DNA of 64,000 nucleotides from Marivita sp. GX14005 (GCF_023370775.1 NZ_JAMCCQ010000002.1:372001-436000); one strand, 5' to 3'; positions 1 to 16,340 are shown, counted from the stretch's first letter. Notes: generated by a model not told the origin, from the sequence alone. Translations and numbers: made by a program.

Positions 1-139
1 GATGGTGATGCCGGGCGACAACCTGAAGTTCGAGGTCGAGCTGATCGCACCGATCGCGATGGAAGAGGGCCTGCGCTTCGCCATCCGCGAAGGCGGCCGC
101 ACCGTCGGCTCCGGCGTCGTGTCGAAGATCGTCGAGTAA
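1..139 (+). CDS. tuf: Elongation factor Tu, C-terminal end (partial, first tuf copy)
   Basis: The last 45 codons of EF-Tu, which brings aminoacyl-tRNA to the ribosome as a GTP complex. The reading frame enters from the left edge and stops at TAA 137-139. It is base-for-base identical to the end of the complete tuf at 20831-22006, and the identity continues past the stop. It covers the end of beta-barrel domain 3 ([16 protein letters not shown]). Placement before tRNA-Trp, secE and nusG is the usual bacterial position of one tuf copy. Only the 3' end is visible, so nothing can be said about its promoter. Confidence 0.97.
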   Translation, partial: MVMPGDNLKFEVELIAPIAMEEGLRFAIREGGRTVGSGVVSKIVE

Positions 140-184
140 TCGCAATGCCGGGCCGGGCGCATGTGTCCGGCCCAACGAAATCAG

Positions 185-208
185 GGGCGGCCCAGTGCCG
201 CCCTTTTT
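185..208 (+). terminator. Rho-independent terminator of first tuf
   Basis: Perfect 7-bp stem GGGCGGC/GCCGCCC with loop CCAGT, followed by TTTTT. A second dyad built on GGGCCGG/CCGGCCC lies just upstream (about 150-173). The second tuf carries the same stem at 22052-22070 but without the T-run. Confidence 0.88.
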
Positions 209-288
209 CTTTGCTCAAAATCCTGCGGCGCGTTGCGATCCGCCTCTTGATCTTCGTCATGTCTTGGAATACGCGTCTGCACGGCGAT

Positions 289-364
289 AGGGGTATAGCT
301 CAGTTGGTAGAGCGACGGTCTCCAAAACCGTAGGTCCCGGGTTCGAGCCCTGGTGCCCCTGCCA
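289..364 (+). tRNA. trnW: tRNA-Trp (anticodon CCA)
   Basis: A 76-nt cloverleaf. The acceptor stem AGGGGTA pairs with TGCCCCT, the D-arm contains TAGCTCAGTTGGTAGAGC, the anticodon stem is ACGGT/ACCGT with loop CTCCAAA giving anticodon CCA (322-324), the T-loop is TTCGAGC, and the encoded 3' end is GCCA. The tuf-trnW-secE-nusG order is a common bacterial arrangement. Confidence 0.97.
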
Positions 365-381
365 TTCCCGAGACGACGAAC

Positions 382-410
382 AAAAAAAGGCCGCCCGAAT
401 GGACGGCCTT
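382..410 (-). terminator. Terminator of the minus-strand repeat-protein gene
   Basis: Read on the minus strand, GGCCG and CGGCC flank a 10-nt loop and are followed by a seven-T run (plus-strand A 382-388). It lies about 25 nt past the stop of the 435-1019 gene and could also help end tRNA-Trp transcription from the other side. Confidence 0.75.
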
Positions 411-434
411 TCGATCGGTGGTGCGGAAGCGCGC

Positions 435-1019
435 TTAGTTCAGCAATGCCTGGATTCGCTCCACTTTCTCACCGCGGGACATGCCGCTATGGGCATAGGC
501 GAGCGCGAGTTCAAGTTCGTCTTCCGTCAAGCCGGCGAGGTCGGCATCCGGAACATAGGAGCGCAGAATGTTGATGCGTCCGGTGTTCATTGCAGCCGTC
601 GTCTCGTCGTCCATCTCCTTACCTTGCAGGATGCTGGCAACGCGGGACGCAGCTTCAGCTTCGGAATTGGCGCCATAGGATACGGCCAGCGCCGCTTCGG
701 CTTGCGCTTGCGTGACATTGGTCAGATCGGCATCGGGCGCATATTCGCGCAGACGTGCGATTTCTGCTTCGCTCAGGCGGACGGGGCCCATATCGATATT
801 GTTGTCATGCTCAAGCGCCTTCAGCTTGGCGGTCTTCTCACCATGGGACATGCCCGAATGAATGATGCCGTAGGCGATATTGTAGTCTTGCTCGGTATAG
901 CCGGACGTGTCGATATCGGTGTTGAAGGTCTGCACCTCGATCATTTCGGCTTCGGTCAGGGCGAACGCGCCGGTGCCGAGGGTGGTTGCGAGGGCCGTTG
1001 CAATCATCAAGCGTTTCAT
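435..1019 (-). CDS. Secreted protein with three ~50-residue internal repeats, unknown function
   Basis: A 194-residue protein. I start it at the ATG ending at 1019 because it opens a clean signal peptide (MKRLMIATALATTLGTGAFA, then LTEAE); the longer frame upstream has no such sense. The mature part contains three related segments, each with a helix-like L(T/S)EAE start, a PDADL-like turn, then (A)LAY-HSGMS-GEK and a closing AL. Repeats 1 and 3 keep SGMS-GEK, while repeat 2 has drifted (GANSEAEA). There are no cysteines or catalytic-looking residues. It is probably periplasmic or exported. I do not recognise a named family. It stands alone on the minus strand between tRNA-Trp and secE, with its own terminator. 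Confidence 0.8.
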   Translation of the reverse strand: MKRLMIATALATTLGTGAFALTEAEMIEVQTFNTDIDTSGYTEQDYNIAYGIIHSGMSHGEKTAKLKALEHDNNIDMGPVRLSEAEIARLREYAPDADLTNVTQAQAEAALAVSYGANSEAEAASRVASILQGKEMDDETTAAMNTGRINILRSYVPDADLAGLTEDELELALAYAHSGMSRGEKVERIQALLN

Positions 1020-1152
1020 TTCGATCCTTTCCAGCCCGGCGGGCTGATTACTCAAACTCTCTCCGGTCGGTCGTCTTTGCCTCCGGTTCTGGGGAGACAA
1101 CAGTCTGCCCGAAATATCGTTCCCGGCGTGCCCGAAAAAATTTCGCCGGCCC

Positions 1153-1166
1153 TGTGAGCGCTCACA
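1153..1166. promoter_or_regulatory. Perfect 14-bp LacI-type palindrome
   Basis: TGTGAGCGCTCACA is a perfect palindrome. Its sequence equals the core of the symmetric lac operator, a site class bound by LacI/GalR-family repressors. It sits in the divergent region between the secreted repeat-protein gene (start 1019, minus) and secE (start 1302, plus), so either could be its target. No LacI-family gene is visible in the window. Confidence 0.5.
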
Positions 1167-1239
1167 TGGAATGCGCGTCGCGCTGCCTTCCAGCATGCGC
1201 TCTCACGTATATATGTGCTGCGCGATATGGTCTCATTGC

Positions 1240-1268
1240 TTGAAAAGACGCGCGGGCTTGGTTAAGTG
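1240..1268 (+). promoter_or_regulatory. Candidate sigma70 promoter for secE-nusG
   Basis: TTGAAA, 17-nt spacer, TAAGTG, then a GC-rich CGGGGC stretch, 34 nt before the secE start. The spacer and discriminator match the other ribosomal promoters in this window, but the -10 is weak. Confidence 0.4.
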
Positions 1269-1301
1269 CGGGGCAGATCAAGTCAACATGAGGCCAGACG
1301 C

Positions 1302-1499
1302 ATGGCAACGACCAATCCGCTTCAGTTCATCCAGCAAGTTCGCGCTGAAGTGTCCAAGATCGTCTGGCCGACCCGGCGGGAGGTGCTGTTGACCACGGTG
1401 ATGGTGTTCATCATGGCGGCGCTGACGGCGGTGTTCTTCGCGTTGGTCGATATTCTGATCCGCAGCGGTCTGCAGGGGATTCTCGCGCTGTTCGGATAG
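1302..1499 (+). CDS. secE: Preprotein translocase subunit SecE
   Basis: A 65-residue, single-helix SecE of the short alphaproteobacterial type. It clamps SecY in the SecYEG channel of the inner membrane. The conserved amphipathic stretch QQVRAEVSKIVWPTRREVL precedes one transmembrane segment (about residues 25-50). I use the ATG at 1302, just after AGG, because upstream in-frame codons do not match the family. nusG follows after 189 nt, the standard pairing. Confidence 0.96.
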   Translation: MATTNPLQFIQQVRAEVSKIVWPTRREVLLTTVMVFIMAALTAVFFALVDILIRSGLQGILALFG

Positions 1500-1688
1500 G
1501 GCGGTCGGCTCTTGATTGTCCCTCGCCGAGGCTGTAGGGAAATTTTCGAACGGAATGTGGCGTGCATCGATTCGAGTTGCACGCCGATTTTTTATCCCGG
1601 TTTGCGATCCGGGGCGGGCCGGCGGTTCCGGCCGCGATCAGAAACGAGACGGCGTTTTCGTCGCTTGAACAAAGAGGTTTGTGACCAG

Positions 1689-2222
1689 ATGGCGAAGCGG
1701 TGGTATTCGGTCAGTGTCCTGTCGAATTTCGAGAAGAAAATCGCCGAGCAGATCCTTCAGGCGGTCGAGGAGCAGGGGCTTCAGGACCAGATCGAGGAAG
1801 TGCTCGTGCCCACCGAGGAGGTGATCGAGATTCGCCGCGGCAAGAAGGTCACGGCGGAGCGGCGTTTCATGCCCGGTTACGTTCTTGTGCGCATGGAGAT
1901 GTCGGACCAGGGCTATCACCTCATCAATTCGATCAACCGCGTCACCGGCTTTCTGGGGCCGCAGGGCCGGCCCATGCCGATGCGAGATGCCGAGGTGCAG
2001 GCGATTCTCGGCCGTGTTGCCGAGGGTGAGGAAGCGCCGCGTCAGCTCATCCATTTCGAGGTGGGCGAGAAGGTCAAGGTCAACGATGGCCCGTTCGAGG
2101 ATTTCGACGGCATGATCGAGGAAGTGGACGACGACAACCAGCGCCTCAAGGTGTCGGTCGTCATCTTCGGCCGGGAAACCCCGGTCGAGCTGGAATACAC
2201 GCAGGTCACGAAACAGGGCTGA
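1689..2222 (+). CDS. nusG: Transcription termination/antitermination protein NusG
   Basis: A 177-residue transcription elongation factor that binds the RNA polymerase clamp and couples to Rho or ribosomal protein S10. The NGN domain runs from about 5 to 105 (KRWYSVSVLSNFEKKIAEQI, then RRFMPGYVLVRM). The KOW domain runs from about 120 to 175 (GEKVKVNDGPFEDFDGMIEE). The ATG at 1689 matches the family start; the frame is open further upstream but with no homologous sequence. rplK follows after a 125-nt gap. Confidence 0.97.
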   Translation: MAKRWYSVSVLSNFEKKIAEQILQAVEEQGLQDQIEEVLVPTEEVIEIRRGKKVTAERRFMPGYVLVRMEMSDQGYHLINSINRVTGFLGPQGRPMPMRDAEVQAILGRVAEGEEAPRQLIHFEVGEKVKVNDGPFEDFDGMIEEVDDDNQRLKVSVVIFGRETPVELEYTQVTKQG

Positions 2223-2229
2223 CGTGTTC

Positions 2230-2245
2230 GGCGGGGCGACCCGCC
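2230..2245 (+). repeat. GNRA-capped hairpin GGCGGG-GCGA-CCCGCC upstream of rplK
   Basis: A perfect 6-bp stem with a GCGA (GNRA) tetraloop lies 7 nt after the nusG stop. The identical 16-mer recurs at 24573-24588 upstream of rplB. The role is unknown; it could stabilise mRNA or serve as a leader structure. Confidence 0.6.
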
Positions 2246-2347
2246 ACCCGAGCGTGGGAGGCGAGCGGCGCGCGCGTCGCGGACCGGACCACACAACATG
2301 AATGATCGAGGGGCGCGCCCCGAGGTCGTTGGATAAGGAGAGGCCAG

Positions 2348-2797
2348 ATGGCCAAGAAACTCGCCGGCAAGATGAAGCTGCAGATCCCTGCAGGTCAAGC
2401 CAACCCCAGCCCGCCCGTCGGCCCCGCACTGGGTCAGCGCGGCATCAACATCATGGAATTCTGCAAGGCGTTCAACGCGAAAACGCAGGATATGGAGCAG
2501 GGTGCTCCCTGCCCGACGGAGATTGTCTATTACCAGGACAAATCCTTCACCATGAACATCAAGACGCCGCCCGCGTCCTACTATCTCAAGAAGGCCGCCG
2601 GTCTGAAGCCGGTGGGCAAGCGCAACCGCCCGCGCGGTGCCGAAACGCCGGGCCGTGAAACCATCGCGACCGTCACCGTCGCGCAGGTGCGCGAGATCGC
2701 GGAAGCGAAGATGAAGGATCTCAACTCCAATGACGTTGAGAGTGCAATGAAAACCATCGTGGGCGCGGCGAAGTCCATGGGTATCGAGGTGAAGTAA
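2348..2797 (+). CDS. rplK: 50S ribosomal protein L11
   Basis: A 149-residue L11, at the base of the ribosomal stalk, which binds the GTPase-associated region of 23S rRNA. Family features include [20 protein letters not shown] near the start (the proline-rich hinge) and the C-terminal RNA-binding domain ending in [16 protein letters not shown]-like ribosome site (AAGGAGAGG) precedes the ATG. rplA starts one base after the stop. Confidence 0.98.
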   Translation: MAKKLAGKMKLQIPAGQANPSPPVGPALGQRGINIMEFCKAFNAKTQDMEQGAPCPTEIVYYQDKSFTMNIKTPPASYYLKKAAGLKPVGKRNRPRGAETPGRETIATVTVAQVREIAEAKMKDLNSNDVESAMKTIVGAAKSMGIEVK

Positions 2798-2798
2798 G

Positions 2799-3497
2799 AT
2801 GGCGAAACTTGGAAAACGCACCCGCGCCGCACGCGAGGCTTTCGCCGGCAAGGAAGACATTTCCGTCGAGGAAGCGGTCTCCCTGATCAAGGCCAATGCC
2901 AACGCGAAATTCGATGAAACTGTCGAGATCGCGATGAATCTCGGCGTCGATCCGCGCCATGCCGACCAAATGGTGCGCGGTGTCGTCGGTCTGCCGAATG
3001 GCACCGGCAAGACCGTGCGCGTCGCCGTCTTCGCACGCGGTCCCAAGGCCGATGAGGCCAAGGAAGCGGGCGCCGATATCGTCGGCGCAGAGGATCTGAT
3101 GGAAACGATCCAGTCCGGCGAAATCAACTTCGACCGCTGCATCGCAACGCCCGACATGATGCCGATCGTCGGCCGTCTGGGCAAGGTGCTGGGTCCGCGC
3201 AACTTGATGCCGAACCCCAAGGTCGGCACCGTGACGATGGACGTCAAGGAAGCCGTCGAGGCGGCGAAGGGCGGCCAGGTGCAGTTCAAGGCAGAGAAGG
3301 CCGGTGTCGTCCATGCGGGCGTCGGCAAGGTCTCCTTCGACGAGGCCAAGCTGGTCGAGAACGTCAAGGCGTTCGTCGATGCGGTTGCCAAGGCCAAGCC
3401 GAGCGGCTCCAAGGGCACCTACATGAAGAAGATCGCGCTGAGCTCGACCATGGGTCCGGGCGTCAGCGTTTCGGTCGAGGACGCGGCCAGCCAGTAA
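2799..3497 (+). CDS. rplA: 50S ribosomal protein L1
   Basis: A 232-residue L1, the mobile stalk protein near the E site, which in many bacteria also represses its own rplKA message. It contains the expected [20 protein letters not shown] and [14 protein letters not shown] signatures. It is separated from rplK by a single base, implying translational coupling. Directly after its TAA comes the tandem-dyad element and then a terminator, so rplKA ends here rather than running into rplJ. Confidence 0.98.
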   Translation: MAKLGKRTRAAREAFAGKEDISVEEAVSLIKANANAKFDETVEIAMNLGVDPRHADQMVRGVVGLPNGTGKTVRVAVFARGPKADEAKEAGADIVGAEDLMETIQSGEINFDRCIATPDMMPIVGRLGKVLGPRNLMPNPKVGTVTMDVKEAVEAAKGGQVQFKAEKAGVVHAGVGKVSFDEAKLVENVKAFVDAVAKAKPSGSKGTYMKKIALSSTMGPGVSVSVEDAASQ

Positions 3498-3498
3498 A

Positions 3499-3539
3499 TC
3501 AATGCGTTGACGCATTGACCTGTTTGCGTCGACGCAAAC
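3499..3539 (+). repeat. Tandem post-stop dyads after rplA (element a)
   Basis: Two adjacent palindromes start one base after the rplA stop. The first, TCAATGCGTTGACGCATTGA (3499-3518), has 9-bp arms around TG. After 3 nt comes GTTTGCGTCGACGCAAAC (3522-3539), perfect over 18 nt. The 20+3+18 geometry is exactly repeated after rpmD with different but still pairing bases. Confidence 0.85.
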
Positions 3540-3556
3540 GGGGCTTCGATTCCAAG

Positions 3557-3583
3557 GCGGCGCTCTACCGGGCGCCGCTTTTT
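3557..3583 (+). terminator. Terminator of rplKA
   Basis: Perfect 7-bp stem GCGGCGC/GCGCCGC with an 8-nt loop, then TTTTT (3579-3583), immediately downstream of the tandem dyads. Confidence 0.88.
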
Positions 3584-3634
3584 GCCGTTCTGGCAGGATC
3601 GATTTGACATTCGGCGAAAACCGGCTTTCCGGGG

Positions 3635-3663
3635 TTGGCAATCGGGGAGGAACGCAGTATGCC
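3635..3663 (+). promoter_or_regulatory. Candidate sigma70 promoter for rplJL
   Basis: TTGGCA, exactly 17 nt, then TATGCC followed by ACCCGC. It lies after the rplKA terminator and about 233 nt before rplJ, leaving a long leader. A separate TTGACA at 3604-3609 has no good partner -10. Confidence 0.5.
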
Positions 3664-3675
3664 ACCCGCTGTAAG

Positions 3676-3879
3676 AGAGCGCGCGATTCGTCCCGCGCTC
3701 TTTTGCATTACGTCCGAGACGGTGGGTGGCGGCGCGAGCTGCGATAAATCCTGCCCGAGGCGGGAACAGACCGAATGCCGAGGCTCGACCGTCGAGCGCG
3801 CGGCGGGTTTGGGACCGCTTGATGCGGACCAAAACCGCCGGAGCGATCCGGTATGACTGAGCCGGGGGGCTCGCCCCCC
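3676..3879 (+). promoter_or_regulatory. Structured leader of rplJL (probable L10-type leader)
   Basis: The 398-bp rplA-rplJ gap has no gene. Its second half contains AGAGCGCG/CGCGCTCT followed by TTTT (3676-3704), a terminator-like hairpin, and GGGGGG-CTCG-CCCCCC (3864-3879) just before the rplJ ribosome site. In other bacteria the L10-L12 complex binds such a leader to repress rplJL. That role here is inferred from position and structure; I did not match a published consensus. Confidence 0.5.
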
Positions 3880-3895
3880 AAACTGGAGAAAACCT

Positions 3896-4408
3896 GTGGA
3901 TAGAGCCCAAAAAGAGAAAGTGGTCGAGGAACTCGGCCAGATCTTCGAAAGCTCTGGCGTCGTTGTGGTTGCCCACTACGAAGGTCTCACAGTTGCCGAG
4001 ATGCAGGATCTGCGGGGGCGCGCACGCGCTGCTGGCAGTTCCGTACGTGTCGCCAAGAACCGTCTGGCCAAGATCGCGCTCGATGGGAAGCCTTGCGAGA
4101 GCATCGCAAGCTACCTGAGCGGGATGACGGTTCTCACCTATTCCGAAGACCCCGTGGCTGCAGCCAAGGTGGCCGAGGATTTCGCCAAGGAGAACAGCAA
4201 GTTCGAGATCCTTGGCGGTGCGATGGGTGAGAACGCACTTGACCGGGCCGGCGTTGAAGCCGTGTCGAAGATGCCGTCGCGCGAGGAGCTTATCGCTACC
4301 ATCGCTGGCATGATCGGCGCACCCGCTTCGAACATCGCCGGGGCGATCGGCGCACCTGCATCGAATATCGCGTCCATTCTTTCGACCATCGAAGAGAAAG
4401 CGGCGTAA
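3896..4408 (+). CDS. rplJ: 50S ribosomal protein L10
   Basis: A 170-residue L10, anchor of the L7/L12 stalk. It starts with GTG at 3896, 7 nt after a GGAG site (GTG GAT AGA gives [13 protein letters not shown]). Family features are the [14 protein letters not shown] segment and [12 protein letters not shown]. The C-terminal tail carries two near-identical [20 protein letters not shown] units, where the L7/L12 dimers bind. rplL follows after 69 nt. Confidence 0.97.
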   Translation: MDRAQKEKVVEELGQIFESSGVVVVAHYEGLTVAEMQDLRGRARAAGSSVRVAKNRLAKIALDGKPCESIASYLSGMTVLTYSEDPVAAAKVAEDFAKENSKFEILGGAMGENALDRAGVEAVSKMPSREELIATIAGMIGAPASNIAGAIGAPASNIASILSTIEEKAA

Positions 4409-4477
4409 GGCAACAGTCGAAACCCTCGTGGGGTTGTAACCCTGACGTTGGAACACATCTTATCAAGGAAAGTCACA

Positions 4478-4858
4478 ATGGCTGATCTGAAAAAACTCGC
4501 AGAAGAGATCGTTGGTCTGACGCTTCTCGAAGCACAAGAACTGAAAACCATCCTGAAGGACGAATACGGCATCGAGCCCGCAGCAGGCGGCGCCGTGATG
4601 ATGGCGGGCCCGGCCGATGCAGGCGGCGGCGCTGCTGCTGAAGAGCAGACCGAATTCGACGTCATCCTGAAGTCGGCAGGTGCTTCCAAGATCAACGTGA
4701 TCAAGGAAGTCCGCGGCATCACCGGTCTTGGCCTCAAGGAAGCCAAGGAGCTGGTCGAAGCAGGTGGCAAGGCCGTCAAGGAGCAGGTTTCCAAGGACGA
4801 AGCCGAAGAGATCAAGGGCAAGCTGGAAGCAGCTGGCGCCGAGGTCGAGCTTAAGTAA
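4478..4858 (+). CDS. rplL: 50S ribosomal protein L7/L12
   Basis: A 126-residue stalk protein that recruits translation GTPases. It has an N-terminal dimerisation region ([20 protein letters not shown]), an Ala/Gly-rich hinge around residues 37-55, and the C-terminal factor-binding domain ([20 protein letters not shown], then [20 protein letters not shown]). I start at ATG 4478, preceded by CAAGGAAAGT, not at the upstream in-frame ATG 4448. Confidence 0.98.
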   Translation: MADLKKLAEEIVGLTLLEAQELKTILKDEYGIEPAAGGAVMMAGPADAGGGAAAEEQTEFDVILKSAGASKINVIKEVRGITGLGLKEAKELVEAGGKAVKEQVSKDEAEEIKGKLEAAGAEVELK

Positions 4859-4894
4859 TCCGCGCCGGGGCAACCCGGAGTTGGACTTTTTCAA

Positions 4895-4963
4895 GGCTGG
4901 GTTCGGGAATTTCCGAGCCCAGCCAAGCCTGTCTTGGAGAGGCCCTTTCGAACAGGGGCTTTT
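4895..4963 (+). promoter_or_regulatory. rplL-rpoB intergenic processing/attenuation structures
   Basis: The 245-bp gap carries a 12-bp stem at 4895-4924 (GGCTGGG-TCGG with CCGAGCCCAGCC) and a terminator-like hairpin at 4942-4959 followed by TTTT. In E. coli the same gap holds an attenuator and an RNase III site that lower rpoBC relative to rplL. A similar role is inferred from position. Confidence 0.5.
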
Positions 4964-5103
4964 CTCAGGCAGGACCCGAGGATCGGGAGGCGCGCGGTGG
5001 GACGCGTGCCATGAATTGATCGGGGTCTTGTTGTCTCTATTGGGTAGCTCGCCGGGGCCCGACGGCGCAGCGCTCAGGTGAGAATGAAAAGGTGATATCG
5101 ACC

Positions 5104-9240
<4,137 letters not shown>

Positions 9241-9291
9241 GCGACCGCGGTCGCACCGGGCGCCAATTTCTTCGAAGGAATTGACGCCCGG
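9241..9291 (+). repeat. Tandem post-stop dyads between rpoB and rpoC (element e)
   Basis: Immediately after the rpoB TAA is GCGACCGCGGTCGC (9241-9254), a perfect 14-bp palindrome. One base later comes a 36-nt dyad (9256-9291): outer arm CCGGGCG/CGCCCGG, inner arm CAATT/AATTG, centre CTTCGAAG, with one C-A mismatch and one T-G wobble. It occupies most of the 87-bp gap before rpoC. Confidence 0.8.
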
Positions 9292-9327
9292 CTTCATCCC
9301 CCACGCCCCCATTTTTGAGGAATACTC

Positions 9328-13575
<4,248 letters not shown>

Positions 13576-13601
13576 ACCGTCGTTTCCATAAAAATTTCGA
13601 A

Positions 13602-13626
13602 CCCCCGCCATCCGGCGGGGGTTTTT
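13602..13626 (+). terminator. Terminator of rpoBC
   Basis: Perfect 8-bp stem CCCCCGCC/GGCGGGGG with a 4-nt loop, then TTTTT. Confidence 0.92.
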
Positions 13627-13713
13627 CGTTCTCCGTTCACGCCCGCGTCATGAGCCGGAACGCGTATGAGCCCAGGCACGTTGCTTTCCAAGCAATGCAA
13701 AGGGAGATTTCAC

Positions 13714-14925
13714 ATGAGACGTTTCATTCTGACGACAACTGCCATGGCGATGCTATCCATTCCCGCAACAGCGCAGGAAATGCATCAGTGGGGTGACAAG
13801 AAAGCCGATTTCGAGCCGGCCTTCGACAATCAGACGCGGGCCGAACTGGTGCAGACCGACGCATCCTTTGCGTTCGATGATCTCGTGACCGGGCTCGAAC
13901 ACCCTTGGGCGGTCGAGCAATTGCCGAACGGGCAGGGGCTTCTGGTCACGGAACGGCCGGGCCGGCTGGTTCATGTCACGCTGGACGGCGAGGTCTCGGA
14001 ACCGATTTCCGGGCTGCCGGAGATTTTCAATCAATCCGCCGGCGACAGCACGCAGGCCGGATTGCTCGACGTGAAGATCGGGCCGGACTTCGAAAGCGAA
14101 CGGTGGGTCTATTTCACCTATGCCAAGGGCAAAGGGGACGGCATGTCCGTCACCGCCGCCGCGCGCGGGAAGTTGTCCGACGACATGACCGCGCTGACCG
14201 ATGTGCAGGAAATATTCGAACAGACGCCACCATCCCCCGCAGCCATGCATTACGGCAGCCGGATCGTGTTCGACGGTCAGGGACACGCCTTTATCACCAC
14301 CGGCGAGCATTTCACCGACACCGAACGCGAGAAGGCGCAGGATCTGGGAACGACCTATGGCAAGGTCGTGCGGGTGAAGCTCGATGGATCGATCCCCGAG
14401 GACAATCCCTTTGTCGGCGAAGAGAGCGCCATCGACAGCATTTGGTCCTACGGTCATCGCAATATCCAGGGCGCGGCGATGCGCGGCGATCAGCTTTACA
14501 TCGTCGAACATGGCCCTGCCGGTGGGGATGAGATCAACATCCCGCTGCCGGGCGCGAATTACGGCTGGCCGGTCGTGTCCTATGGTGTGCGCTATGATGG
14601 CGGGCCCATCGGCAGCGGCGATGCCCGCGCCGACGGCATGGAACAGCCCGCCTATTACTGGGATCCGGTGATCGCGCCCGGCGACATGATTTTCGTCGAG
14701 GGCGATATGGTGCCGGAATGGCAAGGCGACAGCCTGATCGCCGGGCTTGTCGCCGACGGGATCGTTCGGCTCGAATGGGACGGGGATCGCGTGTCTGCCG
14801 AGGAACGGCTTTTCACGCAATACGGCCGGGTTCGCGATATCGAGGAACTGGACGATGGCAGCCTGATCCTCGCCACCGATTACGATGACGGCAAGCTGGT
14901 GCATGTCACCCGCGAGGGCCAGTAA
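13714..14925 (+). CDS. Secreted PQQ-dependent sugar dehydrogenase (soluble aldose dehydrogenase family)
   Basis: A 403-residue six-bladed beta-propeller enzyme of the soluble glucose/aldose dehydrogenase type, expected to oxidise sugars in the periplasm using pyrroloquinoline quinone. It begins with a signal peptide (MRRFILTTTAMAMLSIPATA). Family stretches include GLEHPWAVEQLPNGQGLLVTE, HYGSRIVFDGQGHAFITTGE, IWSYGHRNIQGAA and EHGPAGGDEINIPLPGANYGW. The ATG at 13714 has AGGGAG 8 nt upstream. It is monocistronic between the rpoC terminator and a convergent MATE gene. The true substrate cannot be read from the sequence. Confidence 0.9.
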   Translation: MRRFILTTTAMAMLSIPATAQEMHQWGDKKADFEPAFDNQTRAELVQTDASFAFDDLVTGLEHPWAVEQLPNGQGLLVTERPGRLVHVTLDGEVSEPISGLPEIFNQSAGDSTQAGLLDVKIGPDFESERWVYFTYAKGKGDGMSVTAAARGKLSDDMTALTDVQEIFEQTPPSPAAMHYGSRIVFDGQGHAFITTGEHFTDTEREKAQDLGTTYGKVVRVKLDGSIPEDNPFVGEESAIDSIWSYGHRNIQGAAMRGDQLYIVEHGPAGGDEINIPLPGANYGWPVVSYGVRYDGGPIGSGDARADGMEQPAYYWDPVIAPGDMIFVEGDMVPEWQGDSLIAGLVADGIVRLEWDGDRVSAEERLFTQYGRVRDIEELDDGSLILATDYDDGKLVHVTREGQ

Positions 14926-14932
14926 CAGAACA

Positions 14933-14958
14933 GGGGCGCGGGCCTTCGCCTGCGCCCC
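14933..14958. terminator. Hairpin between convergent genes
   Basis: A stem GGGGCGC-GGC / GCC-GCGCCCC with one G-T wobble and loop CTTC sits between the sugar dehydrogenase stop and the MATE stop. There is no T-run, so it is a hairpin of uncertain terminating strength serving both strands. Confidence 0.45.
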
Positions 14959-14963
14959 AACCG

Positions 14964-16340
14964 TCAGGCGGGAGCGGGGCGCAGCCCGTTCATCTCGCGG
15001 CGCGAGATGCGGAATGCCACAAGCAGCGCAACGACCCAGCCGCTGGATACGGCAGTCGCGATGCCGAGCCAGACGCCCCATATCCCCGACCCCAGGACAA
15101 AGACGTAAAACCAGATGAAAAAGGCGACGCCGAAACCCTGACGATAGATGCTGATCCAAAGCGTGTAGATCGGGCGCTTCAATCCCTGAAGATAGGAGTT
15201 GACTGAAAACAGCATCATGTAAACGGGGAAAAGAAAGCCATCCACCAGAAGGTAGCTTGCACCGATCTCGATTACCTCCGCGTCCGATGTGAACGGGCGC
15301 ATGGCCCATGCCCCGGCGAACCACAGCAGCGGCATGGCGACGGCGGCGATGGCAAAACCGAGCTTCCAACACAAAAACAACGCCTCGCGCACCCGGTCGA
15401 ACTGCCGCGCGCCGAAGTTTTGCCCGGTGATCGGAAGCAGAGCGCCGGTCATCCCCAGCACCGGCAGAAGCAGGATCTGCTCGATCCGGAGCGCAACGCC
15501 ATAGCCTGCAATCGCTTCCTCGCCGAATTCCTTGAGCGCGAATTGCACGACAAAGCCCGACACGAACATCACGATCATGGCGGTGCTGGCCGGAGCCATC
15601 TGTTCGACTATGGCTTTGAAACAAGACGGATCGGGAACGAACTCGGCGCGGTGGACACGGTCCATCAGCGGCAGGCGGAAGATGCGCGTCAGGATGAAAA
15701 GCATCACGCCGGTCTGGCTCAGAATTGTCGAAGCGGCGATGCCGTCGAAGCCCATCCCGCCCCAAAGGCCGGGGATACCCCAGATCAGCAGCGGATTGAG
15801 CACGACATTCGCAACGAACGCTGCCATCAGCGCGCGCTGCATCGAGTGGGTATCGCCATGCGCCTGCAGGATCCCGTTGGCCCCGTAGGCCATCAGGAAA
15901 CCGGGCAGGGCGAAGATCAGCCAGCCGAAATATCCCAGCGCCGCGTCGCGATAGCCGCCCGGTTCCGAGATCAGCCGGATCAGGTGCGGGCCGCCCCACG
16001 ATCCGAGCAGCATGAGCAATGCGGTTGCGATTGCGCCGAATGTCAGCCCCTGCGCCGCAAGGCTTCGCGCCGCGCCGGGATTGCGTTCGCCCTTGGCGTT
16101 GCTCACCAATGCGCTGAGGGCGGAGCCGAGGCCGAAACCGACCGCCATCATGATGAAGAACGCCTGATAGCCGATCGCCAGCCCGGCCTGCGCCTCGGTC
16201 GAGAGGCGACCGGCGAAATAGACGTCGACGACATTGTAGAGCGTCGCGAACAGCATTCCGAACGCCGACGGAATGGCAAGATTGCGGTAATGCGTCAGAA
16301 GCGACCCGGTGGTCAGGTCGTCGGTTTGGGCAGCGGCCAA
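14964..16340 (-). CDS. MATE family efflux transporter
   Basis: A 458-residue, 12-helix multidrug and toxin extrusion protein of the inner membrane, expected to export compounds using a Na+ or H+ gradient. Characteristic blocks include NLAIPSAFGMLFATLYNVVD near the start and the second-half NFGARQFDRVREAL. I start at the TTG ending at 16340, because it has AAGGAAA at ideal spacing and gives the usual family length. An in-frame ATG ending at 16394 lacks a good ribosome site. It diverges from the DMT exporter gene at 16478. Confidence 0.9.
   Translation of the reverse strand: MAAAQTDDLTTGSLLTHYRNLAIPSAFGMLFATLYNVVDVYFAGRLSTEAQAGLAIGYQAFFIMMAVGFGLGSALSALVSNAKGERNPGAARSLAAQGLTFGAIATALLMLLGSWGGPHLIRLISEPGGYRDAALGYFGWLIFALPGFLMAYGANGILQAHGDTHSMQRALMAAFVANVVLNPLLIWGIPGLWGGMGFDGIAASTILSQTGVMLFILTRIFRLPLMDRVHRAEFVPDPSCFKAIVEQMAPASTAMIVMFVSGFVVQFALKEFGEEAIAGYGVALRIEQILLLPVLGMTGALLPITGQNFGARQFDRVREALFLCWKLGFAIAAVAMPLLWFAGAWAMRPFTSDAEVIEIGASYLLVDGFLFPVYMMLFSVNSYLQGLKRPIYTLWISIYRQGFGVAFFIWFYVFVLGSGIWGVWLGIATAVSSGWVVALLVAFRISRREMNGLRPAPA

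Noticed and set aside
3604-3609. TTGACA as the main rplJL promoter -35
   Set aside because: No acceptable -10 lies 16-18 nt downstream; TTGGCA-17-TATGCC at 3635-3663 fits better.
13753-15999. 748-codon minus frame spanning the sugar dehydrogenase and MATE genes
   Set aside because: Both overlapped genes have strong family signatures in other frames.
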